The notes beneath the pieces are model-generated. The model was not told the DNA's origin, did no database searches, and was given only the letters and a program-made list of their open reading frames with translations. Shown piece by piece: positions 8,508 to 17,377 of a stretch of DNA of 33,779 nucleotides. Numbering within the stretch: the stretch's first letter is position 1; each line of letters starts with the position of its first letter. Origin of the DNA: Chitinophagaceae bacterium. GTDB lineage: Bacteria > Bacteroidota > Bacteroidia > Chitinophagales > Chitinophagaceae. The stretch is from the NCBI GenBank assembly GCA_016787085.1, contig JAEUVJ010000022.1, positions 1 to 33,779 of the forward strand. Reading direction: 5' to 3'. The position numbers and the translations under genes are program-made.

Positions 8508-10436
8508 ATGCACTTCCGGGGCTTTTTCTTATGGGTAATATGTTCATTTCTTTATCAGGCAATTCCGTTTGCTCAGACGGCAAGGATAGATGACCTGAAG
8601 AAAGGGATACGGCTTGCGGCAAACGACAGGAAAAAGCTACATGCCATCCTTTTTCTATGTGACCAGGGTTATTCTCTTCATCCGGACACTCTGATGTTCT
8701 ACGCAGAGAAAGCAAGGCGATTATCCCGGGACCTGAAAGACCTGCGTCACGAAGCAGAATCTCAATACTACCGGTCTTATGCTTTTACCAATAAAGGATG
8801 GATAGATTCATCACTTGCTGTAGCCGACCAATGCCTGCTGGTATTGCGAACATCCGGGAGCGATCCTGTATTGGAAGGAAAGCTGCTGAACCAGAAAGGC
8901 AGGTGCTATATGCGCAAGAACCAGTATAAAGAGGCGATAGATATTGGCCACCAGGTAATAGCAAAAGGAGAAACAGGCAATGATACCTTGCTGCAGATGC
9001 AGGGAAAAACACTGATCGGGTGGGCTTATCTTGAAATGGAGCAGACCAGCCGCTCTTTATCGTGGCACTTACGGGCATTGCGAACAACAACGGACACCCA
9101 GTTCATCAAGAGGTACAGTATCTTGTTTGCCAATATCGCACTGAACTATAATGCCCTTGGAAAGAGGGATTCGGCTTTTTATTTTATTGACCGGGCAATA
9201 GCCTATTCGAGATGGTATGAGAACCTTTTTGCACTTTCCAACTCATTGGCCATATATGCACAGCTTCTGACGGCTACCACAGAGGCGGATAAAGCGGAAG
9301 CGCCACTCAGGGAAGTGGTGGAGATCAGAAAAATGATCGGGGACCCTTTTTATATTGTTTCGGATATGGCGCAGCTTGGACTCTACTATGCCAGGAACAA
9401 ACAACCGGAAAAAGGGATCGCCATATGCAGGGAAGGGATTGAGATCGCCAGGAAGTATAAGATTGAAACCAAGCTTTTCTTTCTATATAATACACTGGCA
9501 GAAAATTATAAAGCTGCCGGCAAAACACAGGAGTATGCGTCTGTGCTCGAAGACCTGATCCTGCTGAAAGACTCTGTTTACAGAATGAATTCAGAAGAGG
9601 CATTGGCGGGGATACAGACCAAATATGAACTTCAGAGAAAGGAGAATACGATCATTCAGCAGAAACTCGATATTACCCGCAAGAATTACTGGCTGTATGG
9701 GTCACTGATCATCATGTTCTTTGCTGCCGTAGCCACCTATTTCATTTTTAAGAATTACAGGCGAAAACAGCAGATCAAACTACTATTGATGCTGGAAACT
9801 GAAAAGCAGGGTGCTGAGAAAGCGGTGATACAGGCAGAAGAAAATGAACGAAAACGTATAGCGGCCGACCTGCATGATAACCTCGGTGCGTATGCTGCCT
9901 CTATCGCTTCGAATATTGACCAGATCGAAACGTCTGCTGATAGAGAAGTGATAGTACCGCTGAAGGAGTTACGGAATAATTCACAGGCTATCGTGTCGCA
10001 ATTAAATGATACGATATGGGTGCTTAAAAAAGATGCACTGTCCCTTACTGCTATCAGCGACAGGCTGAAAATATTCATACAACGGATACAATCCAGTTAC
10101 CCGGCAATTAAGATAGATGTAAACGAGAACATTCAGGTGGATCATTTGCTGCCGCCCTCCCAGGCATTTCATCTTTTCCAGATATTGCAGGAAGCCGTTA
10201 ATAATGCAATAAGACATAGCGGTGGCAAACAAATAGACATCCTGGTTGAAAGTAATGATTCGTGGAAAGTGGTCGTTGCTGATAATGGTAAGGGAATGGC
10301 AACAGGAGGTAGTAACGGCGATGGAAATGGTTTGCTGAATATGAAAAGAAGGGCAAGAGAATCCGGGTGGGCAATAGACTGGGCGCCTGGTCAGCCGGCT
10401 GGCACCCGGCTCACGATCACCCCTACTACAAATTAG
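8508..10436 (+). CDS. TPR-containing sensor histidine kinase (HisKA_3, NarX/LytS-like group)
   Basis: Membrane-bound sensor kinase of 642 residues starting at the ATG at 8508; a TTG four codons earlier is possible but less likely because the ATG directly opens a good Sec signal peptide ending in FAQ. Residues about 30-380 are helical repeats of TPR type and should lie in the periplasm. One membrane helix follows at about 394-415, then a short coiled linker. The dimerisation/phosphoacceptor domain has RIAADLHDNLG with the acceptor His at residue 456. The ATPase domain shows an N box (EAVNNAIRHS), DNGKG and GNGLLNM. A LuxR-type response regulator follows 40 bases later and is the obvious partner. 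The gene is divergent from the efflux operon. The signal sensed is unknown. Confidence 0.93.
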   Translation: MHFRGFFLWVICSFLYQAIPFAQTARIDDLKKGIRLAANDRKKLHAILFLCDQGYSLHPDTLMFYAEKARRLSRDLKDLRHEAESQYYRSYAFTNKGWIDSSLAVADQCLLVLRTSGSDPVLEGKLLNQKGRCYMRKNQYKEAIDIGHQVIAKGETGNDTLLQMQGKTLIGWAYLEMEQTSRSLSWHLRALRTTTDTQFIKRYSILFANIALNYNALGKRDSAFYFIDRAIAYSRWYENLFALSNSLAIYAQLLTATTEADKAEAPLREVVEIRKMIGDPFYIVSDMAQLGLYYARNKQPEKGIAICREGIEIARKYKIETKLFFLYNTLAENYKAAGKTQEYASVLEDLILLKDSVYRMNSEEALAGIQTKYELQRKENTIIQQKLDITRKNYWLYGSLIIMFFAAVATYFIFKNYRRKQQIKLLLMLETEKQGAEKAVIQAEENERKRIAADLHDNLGAYAASIASNIDQIETSADREVIVPLKELRNNSQAIVSQLNDTIWVLKKDALSLTAISDRLKIFIQRIQSSYPAIKIDVNENIQVDHLLPPSQAFHLFQILQEAVNNAIRHSGGKQIDILVESNDSWKVVVADNGKGMATGGSNGDGNGLLNMKRRARESGWAIDWAPGQPAGTRLTITPTTN

Positions 10437-10476
10437 TTATTGATGATACGCTGATGCTTAAAGATATTTAGACCAT

Positions 10477-11142
10477 ATGATATTCAGAATTGCGCTGGCG
10501 GAAGATAACATGGTGAACAGGAATACCTTCATGCAGAAGCTGAAGGTAGCCGATGCCCTGCACCTGGTCTTCTCGGCAGCCAATGGCAACCAATGCCTGG
10601 AGCAACTCAAAGGTTTGCCCTTTACGTTGCTGCCCCAGGTGGTCTTTATGGATCTTGAAATGCCGGAACTGGACGGTATTGAGACCATACGTATTGCCAA
10701 ATCACTTTACCGGGAGATACATTTTATCGTTCTGACAGTGTTTGATGACGATGAAAAGATATTTGAGGCGATTAAAGCCGGGGCCTCAGGATATTTATTG
10801 AAACATGAACCGGCATCCGTCCTGCAGGATGCGGTTGTTAATGTCATGGAGTTCGGCGGGGCTCCTATGAGCCCGGCTATTGCACGCAAAACGCTGAAAC
10901 TACTTAGCCTGGCAAATACACAGGAGGAGCCTGTAGCCGGCATTTTGCCTGCCGCCATTACCGAAAGAGAAAAAGAGATACTACAGCACATGGTAAATGG
11001 CTGGGATGCCAAAAGGATCTCATCCGGCCTGAACATAAGTGTATTGACAGTCAGAAAACATATCGCCAATATTTATGAAAAACTGCATGTGAACTCAAAG
11101 GCACAGGTCATTTCGCTGGCACATAAGAACAAATGGGTGTAA
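10477..11142 (+). CDS. NarL/LuxR-type response regulator
   Basis: Cytoplasmic transcription regulator of 221 residues. The receiver domain (about 1-125) has the acidic pocket E9-D10, the phosphoacceptor D59 in [13 protein letters not shown], a Thr in FIVLTVF and the conserved Lys in GYLLK. The C-terminal LuxR HTH (about 155-218) begins [12 protein letters not shown] and contains the recognition helix in [14 protein letters not shown]. It lies 40 bases after the sensor kinase, so the two form an operon and a two-component pair. Its most likely nearby target is the divergent efflux operon, which is inference from position. No strong terminator follows it. Confidence 0.95.
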   Translation: MIFRIALAEDNMVNRNTFMQKLKVADALHLVFSAANGNQCLEQLKGLPFTLLPQVVFMDLEMPELDGIETIRIAKSLYREIHFIVLTVFDDDEKIFEAIKAGASGYLLKHEPASVLQDAVVNVMEFGGAPMSPAIARKTLKLLSLANTQEEPVAGILPAAITEREKEILQHMVNGWDAKRISSGLNISVLTVRKHIANIYEKLHVNSKAQVISLAHKNKWV

Positions 11143-11199
11143 TGGCAAATGCCTTATATCCCGCTTCCCGGATACGGATGCAGGCAGCCTGATTTCCCC

Positions 11200-11207
11200 T
11201 ATCTTCG
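11200..11207 (+). promoter_or_regulatory. Candidate pyrH -7 promoter element
   Basis: TATCTTCG fits the Bacteroidota -7 consensus TAnnTTTG with one mismatch, in the frequent context CTATCTTTGCA. It is 47 bases upstream of the pyrH ATG. A hairpin CGCCTGT/ACAGGCG (11211-11225) follows at once and would lie at the start of the transcript. No -33 TTTG is evident. Confidence 0.4.
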
Positions 11208-11254
11208 CAGCGCCTGTTACAGGCGACTGTCATTTTAAAATTCTCAATCGGCCC

Positions 11255-11968
11255 ATGCTTCCAAAGTACAAACGCATCCTGCTGAAACTTTCCGGCGAAT
11301 CTTTAATGGGGGACAAAAATTTCGGTCTTGACTCTGATGTTATCGCCCAATACGCCCAGGATATCAAATCTATCACCGAACTGGGAGTACAGGTAGCGAT
11401 AGTCATAGGAGGAGGGAATATTTACCGGGGCATGAATGAAGCGGAAACGGGTATCGAAAGGGCGCATGGAGATTATATGGGCATGCTGGCTACCGTCATT
11501 AATGGCATGGCATTGCAGGCTGGCCTGGAAAGGGTAGGGGTTTATACCCGTTTGCAGAGCGCTATCAAAATGGAGCAGATAGCTGAACCGTATATCAGGC
11601 GACGGGCCATCCGTCACTTAGAAAAAGGAAGGGTGGTAATATTCGGAGCCGGTACCGGTAACCCGTATTTTACTACGGATACAGCCGGATCATTGAGGGC
11701 TATCGAGATCAATGCTGATGTGATACTAAAGGGAACCCGCGTTGATGGCATCTATACCGCCGACCCGGAAAAAGACCCTAAAGCCACCAAATTCAATACG
11801 ATCACTTTCCAGGAATGTCTTTCCAAAAACCTGCGGGTAATGGATATGACAGCCTTTACATTGTGCATGGAAAACAACCTTCCCATCATTGTCTTTGATA
11901 TGAACAAAGGGGGGAACCTGCGCCGCGTGGTGACAGGGGAGAAAGTAGGCACACTTGTAAGTAGTTGA
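11255..11968 (+). CDS. pyrH: UMP kinase
   Basis: Bacterial uridylate kinase, which makes UDP from UMP and ATP in pyrimidine nucleotide synthesis. The 237-residue cytoplasmic protein has the amino-acid-kinase fold hallmarks: [14 protein letters not shown] at the N terminus, the glycine loop [21 protein letters not shown] in the nucleotide/UMP-binding region and DGIYTADP. Length and start are normal for the family. It is commonly found between tsf and frr; here it is separated from tsf by the efflux and two-component genes, and no frr follows within the window. It appears to have its own promoter. Confidence 0.97.
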   Translation: MLPKYKRILLKLSGESLMGDKNFGLDSDVIAQYAQDIKSITELGVQVAIVIGGGNIYRGMNEAETGIERAHGDYMGMLATVINGMALQAGLERVGVYTRLQSAIKMEQIAEPYIRRRAIRHLEKGRVVIFGAGTGNPYFTTDTAGSLRAIEINADVILKGTRVDGIYTADPEKDPKATKFNTITFQECLSKNLRVMDMTAFTLCMENNLPIIVFDMNKGGNLRRVVTGEKVGTLVSS

Positions 11969-12109
11969 TTGCACCCACGTCCTTTTTAAACACTGGCAGC
12001 AAGTTGTGAACACACCTGCAAATGCAGCCTTCTGGTATTTCTTTTGTGAGAAACTATCAATTGGCAATTTGGCATTTTTTCCTATTTTCAACGAAGTTTA
12101 ACCACCATT

Positions 12110-13186
12110 ATGGGCGCCACTCTTACACTTTCTGTTCTCGAGATCATACTGCTTTTTTTCGGGGCGATCATTCTGGGTATCACTATTCATTTTACTATTG
12201 CCAGCCGCCGGTCTCTCAGGGCATCTATGACCGAAAAAGAGGAAGCTGATAAATTCCGCGACGAATGGAAATCCCGCTACTTCAATGATATTGAACTAAA
12301 GGATAAAGAGCTTTTGGGCATGAAAGCACAACTGGCCGAAGTGAAACAGGAGATCACTTCTTTAAAAGCACAACTGGCCGAGTCGGAAGAGAATGTCAAT
12401 ATTTATTCTATCGAAGCAGAAGAAGTGAGAAAAGAAAACAAGCTTCTGCTGTCGGAAATGGAGGGCCTGCGCAATGCAACAGCTTTCGAACCACACCCGG
12501 TACATACTCCTGCGGAGAGACCACCGGATTATCTCGAACAATTACGCTCGGCCCAGAGCAGCCTGCTGGAGCAAAATGAAAAGATCAATCAACTGATCGG
12601 AAACATTGACATGATCAAAGAGACCGAAGAAAAACAACGGGAGATACTAAAGAGTAATGAGGAACTGTCTCAGCAAATTGCCGGGCTAAGAATGAAACTG
12701 GGCGAAAAGGAAAAAGAGATCCATACCATCAAACAGAAGGAACACCTGACCAAGGAGATGACCTCCATGCTGGATAATGCCTATAGTGAGTTCAATGTAT
12801 TGCAAAGCAAAATGCAGAAACTCGAACTCCAGGTCAACTCATCCAAAATGGTGAATATGGAGTATGAGGACCTGAAAGAAGTACACCAGAAAATGAGCCG
12901 GGAATTTGAAGAACAAAAACTGAAACTGAGTGTGCTTGCTTCTGATAGTAAAGGACTCCAGGAGCAGTTAAATGAAACAGAAGAAAAATTGCGGGAAGCC
13001 AATTTTCAGCGCCAGCAGTTGCAAAAGAGAGTGGCTTACCTCGAAGAGCTGAACAATGACCTGCAGGCAGTAAATGATGCCAATAAAAAACTGGAAGGGC
13101 AACTCAAACGCATCGGGGAACTGGAGAGCATGTTGAATGTAATGTCAGAAGAAAGAGATCAATTAATAAATAGGCCTGTAAAGTAG
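12110..13186 (+). CDS. Membrane-anchored coiled-coil protein, function unknown
   Basis: A 358-residue protein with one N-terminal hydrophobic helix (about residues 8-29, LEIILLFFGAIILGITIHF) followed by an almost continuous charged region rich in Glu, Lys, Gln and Leu with heptad-like spacing, to about residue 350. A repeated segment KAQLAEVKQEITSL / KAQLAESEENV is seen early in the coil. No catalytic motif is visible. The topology would place the coil either in the cytoplasm or the periplasm; the positively charged SRR after the helix suggests the cytoplasm. It follows pyrH by 141 bases and may be read through from it. I do not recognise a named family. A structural or scaffold role is only a guess. 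Confidence 0.8.
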   Translation: MGATLTLSVLEIILLFFGAIILGITIHFTIASRRSLRASMTEKEEADKFRDEWKSRYFNDIELKDKELLGMKAQLAEVKQEITSLKAQLAESEENVNIYSIEAEEVRKENKLLLSEMEGLRNATAFEPHPVHTPAERPPDYLEQLRSAQSSLLEQNEKINQLIGNIDMIKETEEKQREILKSNEELSQQIAGLRMKLGEKEKEIHTIKQKEHLTKEMTSMLDNAYSEFNVLQSKMQKLELQVNSSKMVNMEYEDLKEVHQKMSREFEEQKLKLSVLASDSKGLQEQLNETEEKLREANFQRQQLQKRVAYLEELNNDLQAVNDANKKLEGQLKRIGELESMLNVMSEERDQLINRPVK

Positions 13187-13236
13187 ATCATTAACCACCG
13201 CTGCCTGCGAGTATAATACACCTGTCGCTGTACCGT

Positions 13237-14271
13237 TCAGCACCACATCTTCTTTTTCTCCCGTAACTTAACTAATAAAGCCAGTTGGTTCTTTGCCCTC
13301 ACTAAATTATGCCCCGGGTATTTTTCCCCGTAATACATATCGTCATTCAGGTAATCGGTCAAAAAACGCAGGGCCTGCATATAGACCATGAATAAGCCGG
13401 CATAAAAAAAATGCTTCTTTTCCGTATCACTTAACTCATCCTGCATCTCCTCCATGTAACCCTGCCAGATAGCCCGGTAAACATCTTCCCGTACCTCCAT
13501 TTTATCAAAGTCACTTTCTTCTTCATTTGCCGCGGAAAGGTAGGTGCGAAGCATGTCTCCTGCATCACTGATGAAATAGCCCGGCATGATGGTATCCAGG
13601 TCTATTACGCATAATCCTTTATTGTTTTCGTCAAACAATACGTTACTGATCTTGGTGTCATGATGCATGATGCGCAACCGGAATGCCGGATCTGTTTTTA
13701 TCTTTTCATATACATCCAGAATATCTGTATGCGCTGAAACAATGCGTATCACTTCGTTCAACCCGCTGATACGTGCTTTATTCCCAATTTTTAATGCATC
13801 GTCAAACTGATGGTGTCGCAGGGTCAGATCATGAAAGCCGGGAATAGTAGTCTTACAATCCTCAATACGGATACCTGCTATGTTTTTTGTAAAGCGGCCG
13901 AATTGCCTGGCAGCTTCATAAGCCTGGACGGCCGTATGTACCGCATCAACGGTATGGGAGCCTTTTATAAACGGGAACAGGCGAAAATAGCCTTCACCAG
14001 GAATAAAAACCATATCATTCCCGTTGGTCGCCATTACCGGCGATACAAATAAATAATCAGGGTGATGTTTGGCAAGATGATCAGCCAACAGCCGGATATT
14101 ATGGGCAATATCGGGAGGGTTTTTGAATACGGCATCATTGATACGCTGCAGGATATACGCCTTTTCGTCTGTTATGACCTTCCATGTATGGTTGATAAGG
14201 CCTGTGCCAAACGGAATTGCACTGACATTCTTTTCAACAAAACCATATTCCTGCAATACTGACGATAACAT
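13237..14271 (-). CDS. NahK-like N-acetylhexosamine kinase (APH-fold phosphotransferase)
   Basis: Cytoplasmic sugar kinase of the aminoglycoside-phosphotransferase/choline-kinase fold, 344 residues. The N-terminal lobe has GLINHTWKV and YILQRIN (about 24-44), a pattern I associate with N-acetylhexosamine 1-kinases. The catalytic loop is HHDTKISN (residues 203-210) with the base D205 and N210; the metal-binding motif is IDLDTIMPG (D224/D226). The family phosphorylates GalNAc or GlcNAc at C1. It is 50 bases downstream of a GH109 alpha-N-acetylgalactosaminidase on the same strand, which fits a GalNAc-release-then-phosphorylation route. The exact sugar is inferred from context; a homoserine- or choline-kinase-like activity cannot be excluded from sequence alone. 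Confidence 0.8.
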   Translation of the reverse strand: MLSSVLQEYGFVEKNVSAIPFGTGLINHTWKVITDEKAYILQRINDAVFKNPPDIAHNIRLLADHLAKHHPDYLFVSPVMATNGNDMVFIPGEGYFRLFPFIKGSHTVDAVHTAVQAYEAARQFGRFTKNIAGIRIEDCKTTIPGFHDLTLRHHQFDDALKIGNKARISGLNEVIRIVSAHTDILDVYEKIKTDPAFRLRIMHHDTKISNVLFDENNKGLCVIDLDTIMPGYFISDAGDMLRTYLSAANEEESDFDKMEVREDVYRAIWQGYMEEMQDELSDTEKKHFFYAGLFMVYMQALRFLTDYLNDDMYYGEKYPGHNLVRAKNQLALLVKLREKKKMWC

Positions 14272-14321
14272 GCAAAAGGTATCTGTTTATTGCTACTGTA
14301 GCTGGTGAAGCAATTTCTTGT

Positions 14322-15668
14322 TCAATATTCATCATTTAATGCAAATACCGGTTTCCTGTACATCCATTGACCACCGGTGAAGTCCGGGAACTCGACTGTT
14401 TCATTACCTAATTCAATGGATTGCTCACTCAAAGGCGTTATGGCGCTCCAGGCTGCTGCATCGTACACATCCATTTGTGTCGGCAGTTTGCGTTTCGCCG
14501 ATTCAATAAAAGAATGTATCACATAAAAATCCATGCCGCCATGCCCCGAGCCCTGGGCTTCTTTGCTCCACCTGGCCCACAAAGGGTGATCATATTTATC
14601 TAACCAGGCTTTCGCTTCATCCCATTGGTGGGCTTTAGCTGACTTGCCTTCAATATAAATACCCTTATTGACGTCCATCCATAACCCCTCCGTTCCCTGC
14701 ACACGAAATCCAAGAGAATACGGTCTTGGCAGGTTGGTATCGTGCTGCAACAGGATGGTTTCCCCGTTGGCGCAATTAATATGCGTAGTCACTACATCGC
14801 CTAATTTAAAATTCACCTTTGCGTTGGGGTGATCTTTCCCTCCTTGTTTTACAATATGATTATGTAATCCTCTTGCTTTGGATGAAAAAGAGTTCAGGGT
14901 AAGAAAACGGTTGCCCCGGTTGATATGGATGTAATGGGCAATAGGGCCAATGCCATGTGTCGGGTACAGGTCGCCATTGCGGTGAACGGAATGTTCCGTT
15001 CTCCACCTTGCTTCCGAAAAAGCTTTTTCGCCATACTCCACACCGTGGCCATAAGAGTTCACTCCATCGTTGAATTTTACTTCCCGCAGGTCATGCTGGT
15101 AGCCTCCCTGCAGATGAATGAGCTCGCCAAACAAGCCCTGTCGCACCATATTCAATACCGCCATTACATCTCGGCGGTAACACACATTCTCCAGCATCAT
15201 GACATGTGCATTATATCTCTCTGCCGCTTTCACTACATCCCAGTGATCCTGCAAGGTGATACCAAGCATCACTTCCGTACCTATATATTTAATTCCCATT
15301 TCCAGCGAACCTATGATCATCGGTTTATGCCACTCCCAGGGAGTAGCAATGATCATGGCATCTATCCTTTCCCGCTCCAGCATTTTCTTCCAGGAATAAT
15401 TATCCCCTGTGTACACCTGCGGCATCTTCTTGCCGCTTTTTGTGATCAGTTCTTTTGCCATCGTGAGCATACGGCTATCTACATCACAGACCGCCGTCAC
15501 CTCTACATCGTCTCGTCGAAGCAAAAGATCAAGATGGCTTTGACCTCTTAGTCCCGTACCAATGATCGCTGCTTTTACTTTTGTTTCAGCACGGGATGCA
15601 AAAGAGGGAAGCACAGCCAGTGAGGCAGTGGCCAGCCCTGTGTTCCTGATAAAATCTTTTCTTTTCAT
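14322..15668 (-). CDS. GH109 alpha-N-acetylgalactosaminidase (Gfo/Idh/MocA fold)
   Basis: Exported glycosidase that uses tightly bound NAD+ to cleave terminal alpha-GalNAc, as in blood group A and mucin glycans. The 448-residue length matches GH109 enzymes. The N terminus (MKRKDFIRNTGLATASLAVL) looks like a Tat-type signal with a Lys-Arg variant of the twin arginine; export with folded NAD+ would suit it. The Rossmann motif is GTGLRGQSH (37-45). Further family-like blocks are ATPWEWHKP, ENVCYRRDVMAVLNM, GGYQHDLRE, PTHGIGPIAHY and GSGHGGMDF. It is the middle gene of a minus-strand set with a glycerophosphodiesterase upstream (59 bases) and the NahK-like kinase downstream (50 bases). Other Gfo/Idh/MocA oxidoreductases are the alternative, but length and motifs favour GH109. 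Confidence 0.88.
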   Translation of the reverse strand: MKRKDFIRNTGLATASLAVLPSFASRAETKVKAAIIGTGLRGQSHLDLLLRRDDVEVTAVCDVDSRMLTMAKELITKSGKKMPQVYTGDNYSWKKMLERERIDAMIIATPWEWHKPMIIGSLEMGIKYIGTEVMLGITLQDHWDVVKAAERYNAHVMMLENVCYRRDVMAVLNMVRQGLFGELIHLQGGYQHDLREVKFNDGVNSYGHGVEYGEKAFSEARWRTEHSVHRNGDLYPTHGIGPIAHYIHINRGNRFLTLNSFSSKARGLHNHIVKQGGKDHPNAKVNFKLGDVVTTHINCANGETILLQHDTNLPRPYSLGFRVQGTEGLWMDVNKGIYIEGKSAKAHQWDEAKAWLDKYDHPLWARWSKEAQGSGHGGMDFYVIHSFIESAKRKLPTQMDVYDAAAWSAITPLSEQSIELGNETVEFPDFTGGQWMYRKPVFALNDEY

Positions 15669-15727
15669 ACAGCTATTTTACAGAATATACCTGTGATTTA
15701 CAGAAAGAAGTTGAAAGTGGGTAAGGC

Positions 15728-16540
15728 TTATTTCTTTTTTTCATTCACTAAACGTATCCTTTCGAATAACAGTTCGGGCTCATTGGTAGTGATAAAATCA
15801 AATTGTTGGTCCAGCAGCCAATCCATCTCTGCCGCTGCATTCACCGTCCAGGCATTCAGAATGATCTTATTCCTTTTAGCGCTTTCGATCCATTCCGGGT
15901 GTTTGCGGAATACCGAATAATGATAATCAGCGCCGGTAATACCATCAGCTTTCAGTTCTTCAGGCGATCTGTTCCCGTCAAGATACTGCGTGGAAGCGCT
16001 GGCATCCAGTTCATGTATCTTTTTCAGGATATCATAATCAAAACTGATATAAACGGTCATATGCCTGGCACCCAGCTCATGCACCAGCTTCACTGCCTTT
16101 TCGGCAATCAGTTTTCCTCTTTCTTTACTGACATCTGATGGCTTTATCTCTAATACCAATCTTGTTCGTTTATTATTCTGTAACCCTGCCAGCAGGTACT
16201 CCTGTAACGTTGGTATCTTCTCCCCGTTGGAAAGCTTATACTCCGCCAACTGAGTATAGTTTGTTTTTTCGATCACCAGCTTATGATAGTCAGGATCGTG
16301 ATTTACGATCAATGAATCATCGGCCGTCATCCGCACATCAAATTCAGAACCTGTACAGCCCAGCGCAATAGCCTCTTTCAGAGCTGCTATTGAATTCTCC
16401 GGCAATTGATTCTTCTTCCAGGCGCCGCGATGCGCCACGATGATATTATCAGCAAAACCATTACCCGTTTTAGTCATCTTAGTAGGAGTAGTGCAGCCGG
16501 AAAAGAACAAACCGGCAATTAAAAAAATTTTCAGCTTCAT
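15728..16540 (-). CDS. Glycerophosphodiester phosphodiesterase lipoprotein
   Basis: Phosphodiesterase of the GDPD TIM-barrel family, which releases glycerol-3-phosphate from glycerophosphodiesters. I place the start at the ATG ending at 16540, giving 270 residues and a clear lipoprotein signal (MKLKIFLIAGLFFSGC, lipid Cys at residue 16); the frame stays open 28 codons upstream but that part has no signal-like features. Catalytic features are present: HRG at about residue 37 with PENS, then EFDVRMTADDSLIVNHD with the Glu/Asp metal ligands and second His, and VLEIKPS. It is the first gene of the group with GH109 and the NahK-like kinase. Anchoring suggests action in the periplasm or on the surface on teichoic-acid-like, phospholipid-derived or glycan diesters. 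Confidence 0.92.
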   Translation of the reverse strand: MKLKIFLIAGLFFSGCTTPTKMTKTGNGFADNIIVAHRGAWKKNQLPENSIAALKEAIALGCTGSEFDVRMTADDSLIVNHDPDYHKLVIEKTNYTQLAEYKLSNGEKIPTLQEYLLAGLQNNKRTRLVLEIKPSDVSKERGKLIAEKAVKLVHELGARHMTVYISFDYDILKKIHELDASASTQYLDGNRSPEELKADGITGADYHYSVFRKHPEWIESAKRNKIILNAWTVNAAAEMDWLLDQQFDFITTNEPELLFERIRLVNEKKK

Positions 16541-16553
16541 AGTTACTATATCC

Positions 16554-16582
16554 TGGTAAAAAAACAAAGTGCCCTTTGGGCA
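16554..16582 (-). terminator. Weak terminator after the CBM20-like gene
   Basis: TGCCC and GGGCA (16570-16574, 16578-16582) form a short 5-bp stem with a 3-base loop. On the minus strand it is followed by CTTTGTTTTTTTACC. The stem is short, so the call is tentative. It lies between the CBM20-like gene and the glycerophosphodiesterase start. Confidence 0.35.
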
Positions 16583-16636
16583 ATGGGAAAAGCAAAGTAA
16601 CGGAACTGTGCTGAAATAAAACAACTGGTCGTCTAT

Positions 16637-17377
16637 CTATTGAGAAGGCTGTTGTGGCGACAGTGTTTCATTGAACGCATTAAAGAATGTATTGATAAAA
16701 TCCTTACCGGCGGCAGGACCTTCCAGTGCTTTGCGTATCGCTTGTTTCTGTTCCGGCTGTAAAGAAGTAAAGACATTCCAGAAAAGACCGGCCACCTGAT
16801 CATAAGCTTTGCCGATCTTTTTCTTTGCTTTTTTATTGATGCGTTTGTTGATCCTTTCACTGGGATATTCCTGCAGCAGGTTGCGGATATACGGCTTCAG
16901 CAGGTCCAGCATACCGGTTAGTTCAGCTTGCAGCCTGGCTGCCGTCGAATCCTTCATTGCATTGATCCGCTGCATCTGCGGGCTGATAACCGGCTTTTCT
17001 GTTTTTGTTGGTTGTTTCCATTTGGCAACTGTATCGGTAATACTCTTTCCGTTCAGTGACATAAAATGACGGTTCTGCACATTGCTGTCGTTAAGCGCTA
17101 TCTCTACCTTATCCCAGTTTCCTAAAGTATACTTATATCGGTAAGTTTTATTATCAAACAAAGGCAGTGTGATCGTATAGACTGTTTCATTTATCCTCAT
17201 CATCCGGTATAATGAATCGCCTGCCTGCCATCCATTGAAGGAACCGGCAATGTAAACACCTTTTTCATAGCTGCCTGCGGGAACATGAACGGTAATGTTC
17301 ACAGCAGCTGTTTGTGCCATGGTACCGGTAAATGGCATCAGGAAGGTAAGACCAGCCCATATTTTACCTGCTCTCAT
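16637..17377 (-). CDS. Secreted protein with CBM20/E-set-like starch-binding domain
   Basis: A 246-residue exported protein with a Sec signal peptide ending near TMAQ. Residues about 25-125 resemble a CBM20 or related E-set glycogen/starch-binding domain: VNITVHVPAG, VYIAGSFNGWQAGD, and YRYKYTLGNWDKVE are the characteristic strands with conserved Trp and Gly. The second half (about 130-246) is helical and Lys/Gln-rich, without recognisable catalytic residues, and contains short proline-rich ends. The isolated binding domain has no catalytic partner in the same protein. It is followed on the same strand by the glycerophosphodiesterase after 96 bases. Binding to glucan or another glycan is inferred from the domain; the helical part is not recognised. 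Confidence 0.7.
   Translation of the reverse strand: MRAGKIWAGLTFLMPFTGTMAQTAAVNITVHVPAGSYEKGVYIAGSFNGWQAGDSLYRMMRINETVYTITLPLFDNKTYRYKYTLGNWDKVEIALNDSNVQNRHFMSLNGKSITDTVAKWKQPTKTEKPVISPQMQRINAMKDSTAARLQAELTGMLDLLKPYIRNLLQEYPSERINKRINKKAKKKIGKAYDQVAGLFWNVFTSLQPEQKQAIRKALEGPAAGKDFINTFFNAFNETLSPQQPSQ

Noticed and set aside
14925..15551. 208-codon open frame on the plus strand
   Set aside because: It is the shadow of the GH109 gene; the His- and Cys-rich translation shows no domain and the minus-strand frame is a clear enzyme.
16541..16624. 28-codon upstream extension of the glycerophosphodiesterase
   Set aside because: The lipoprotein signal begins at the later ATG at 16540; the extension has no signal-like order.
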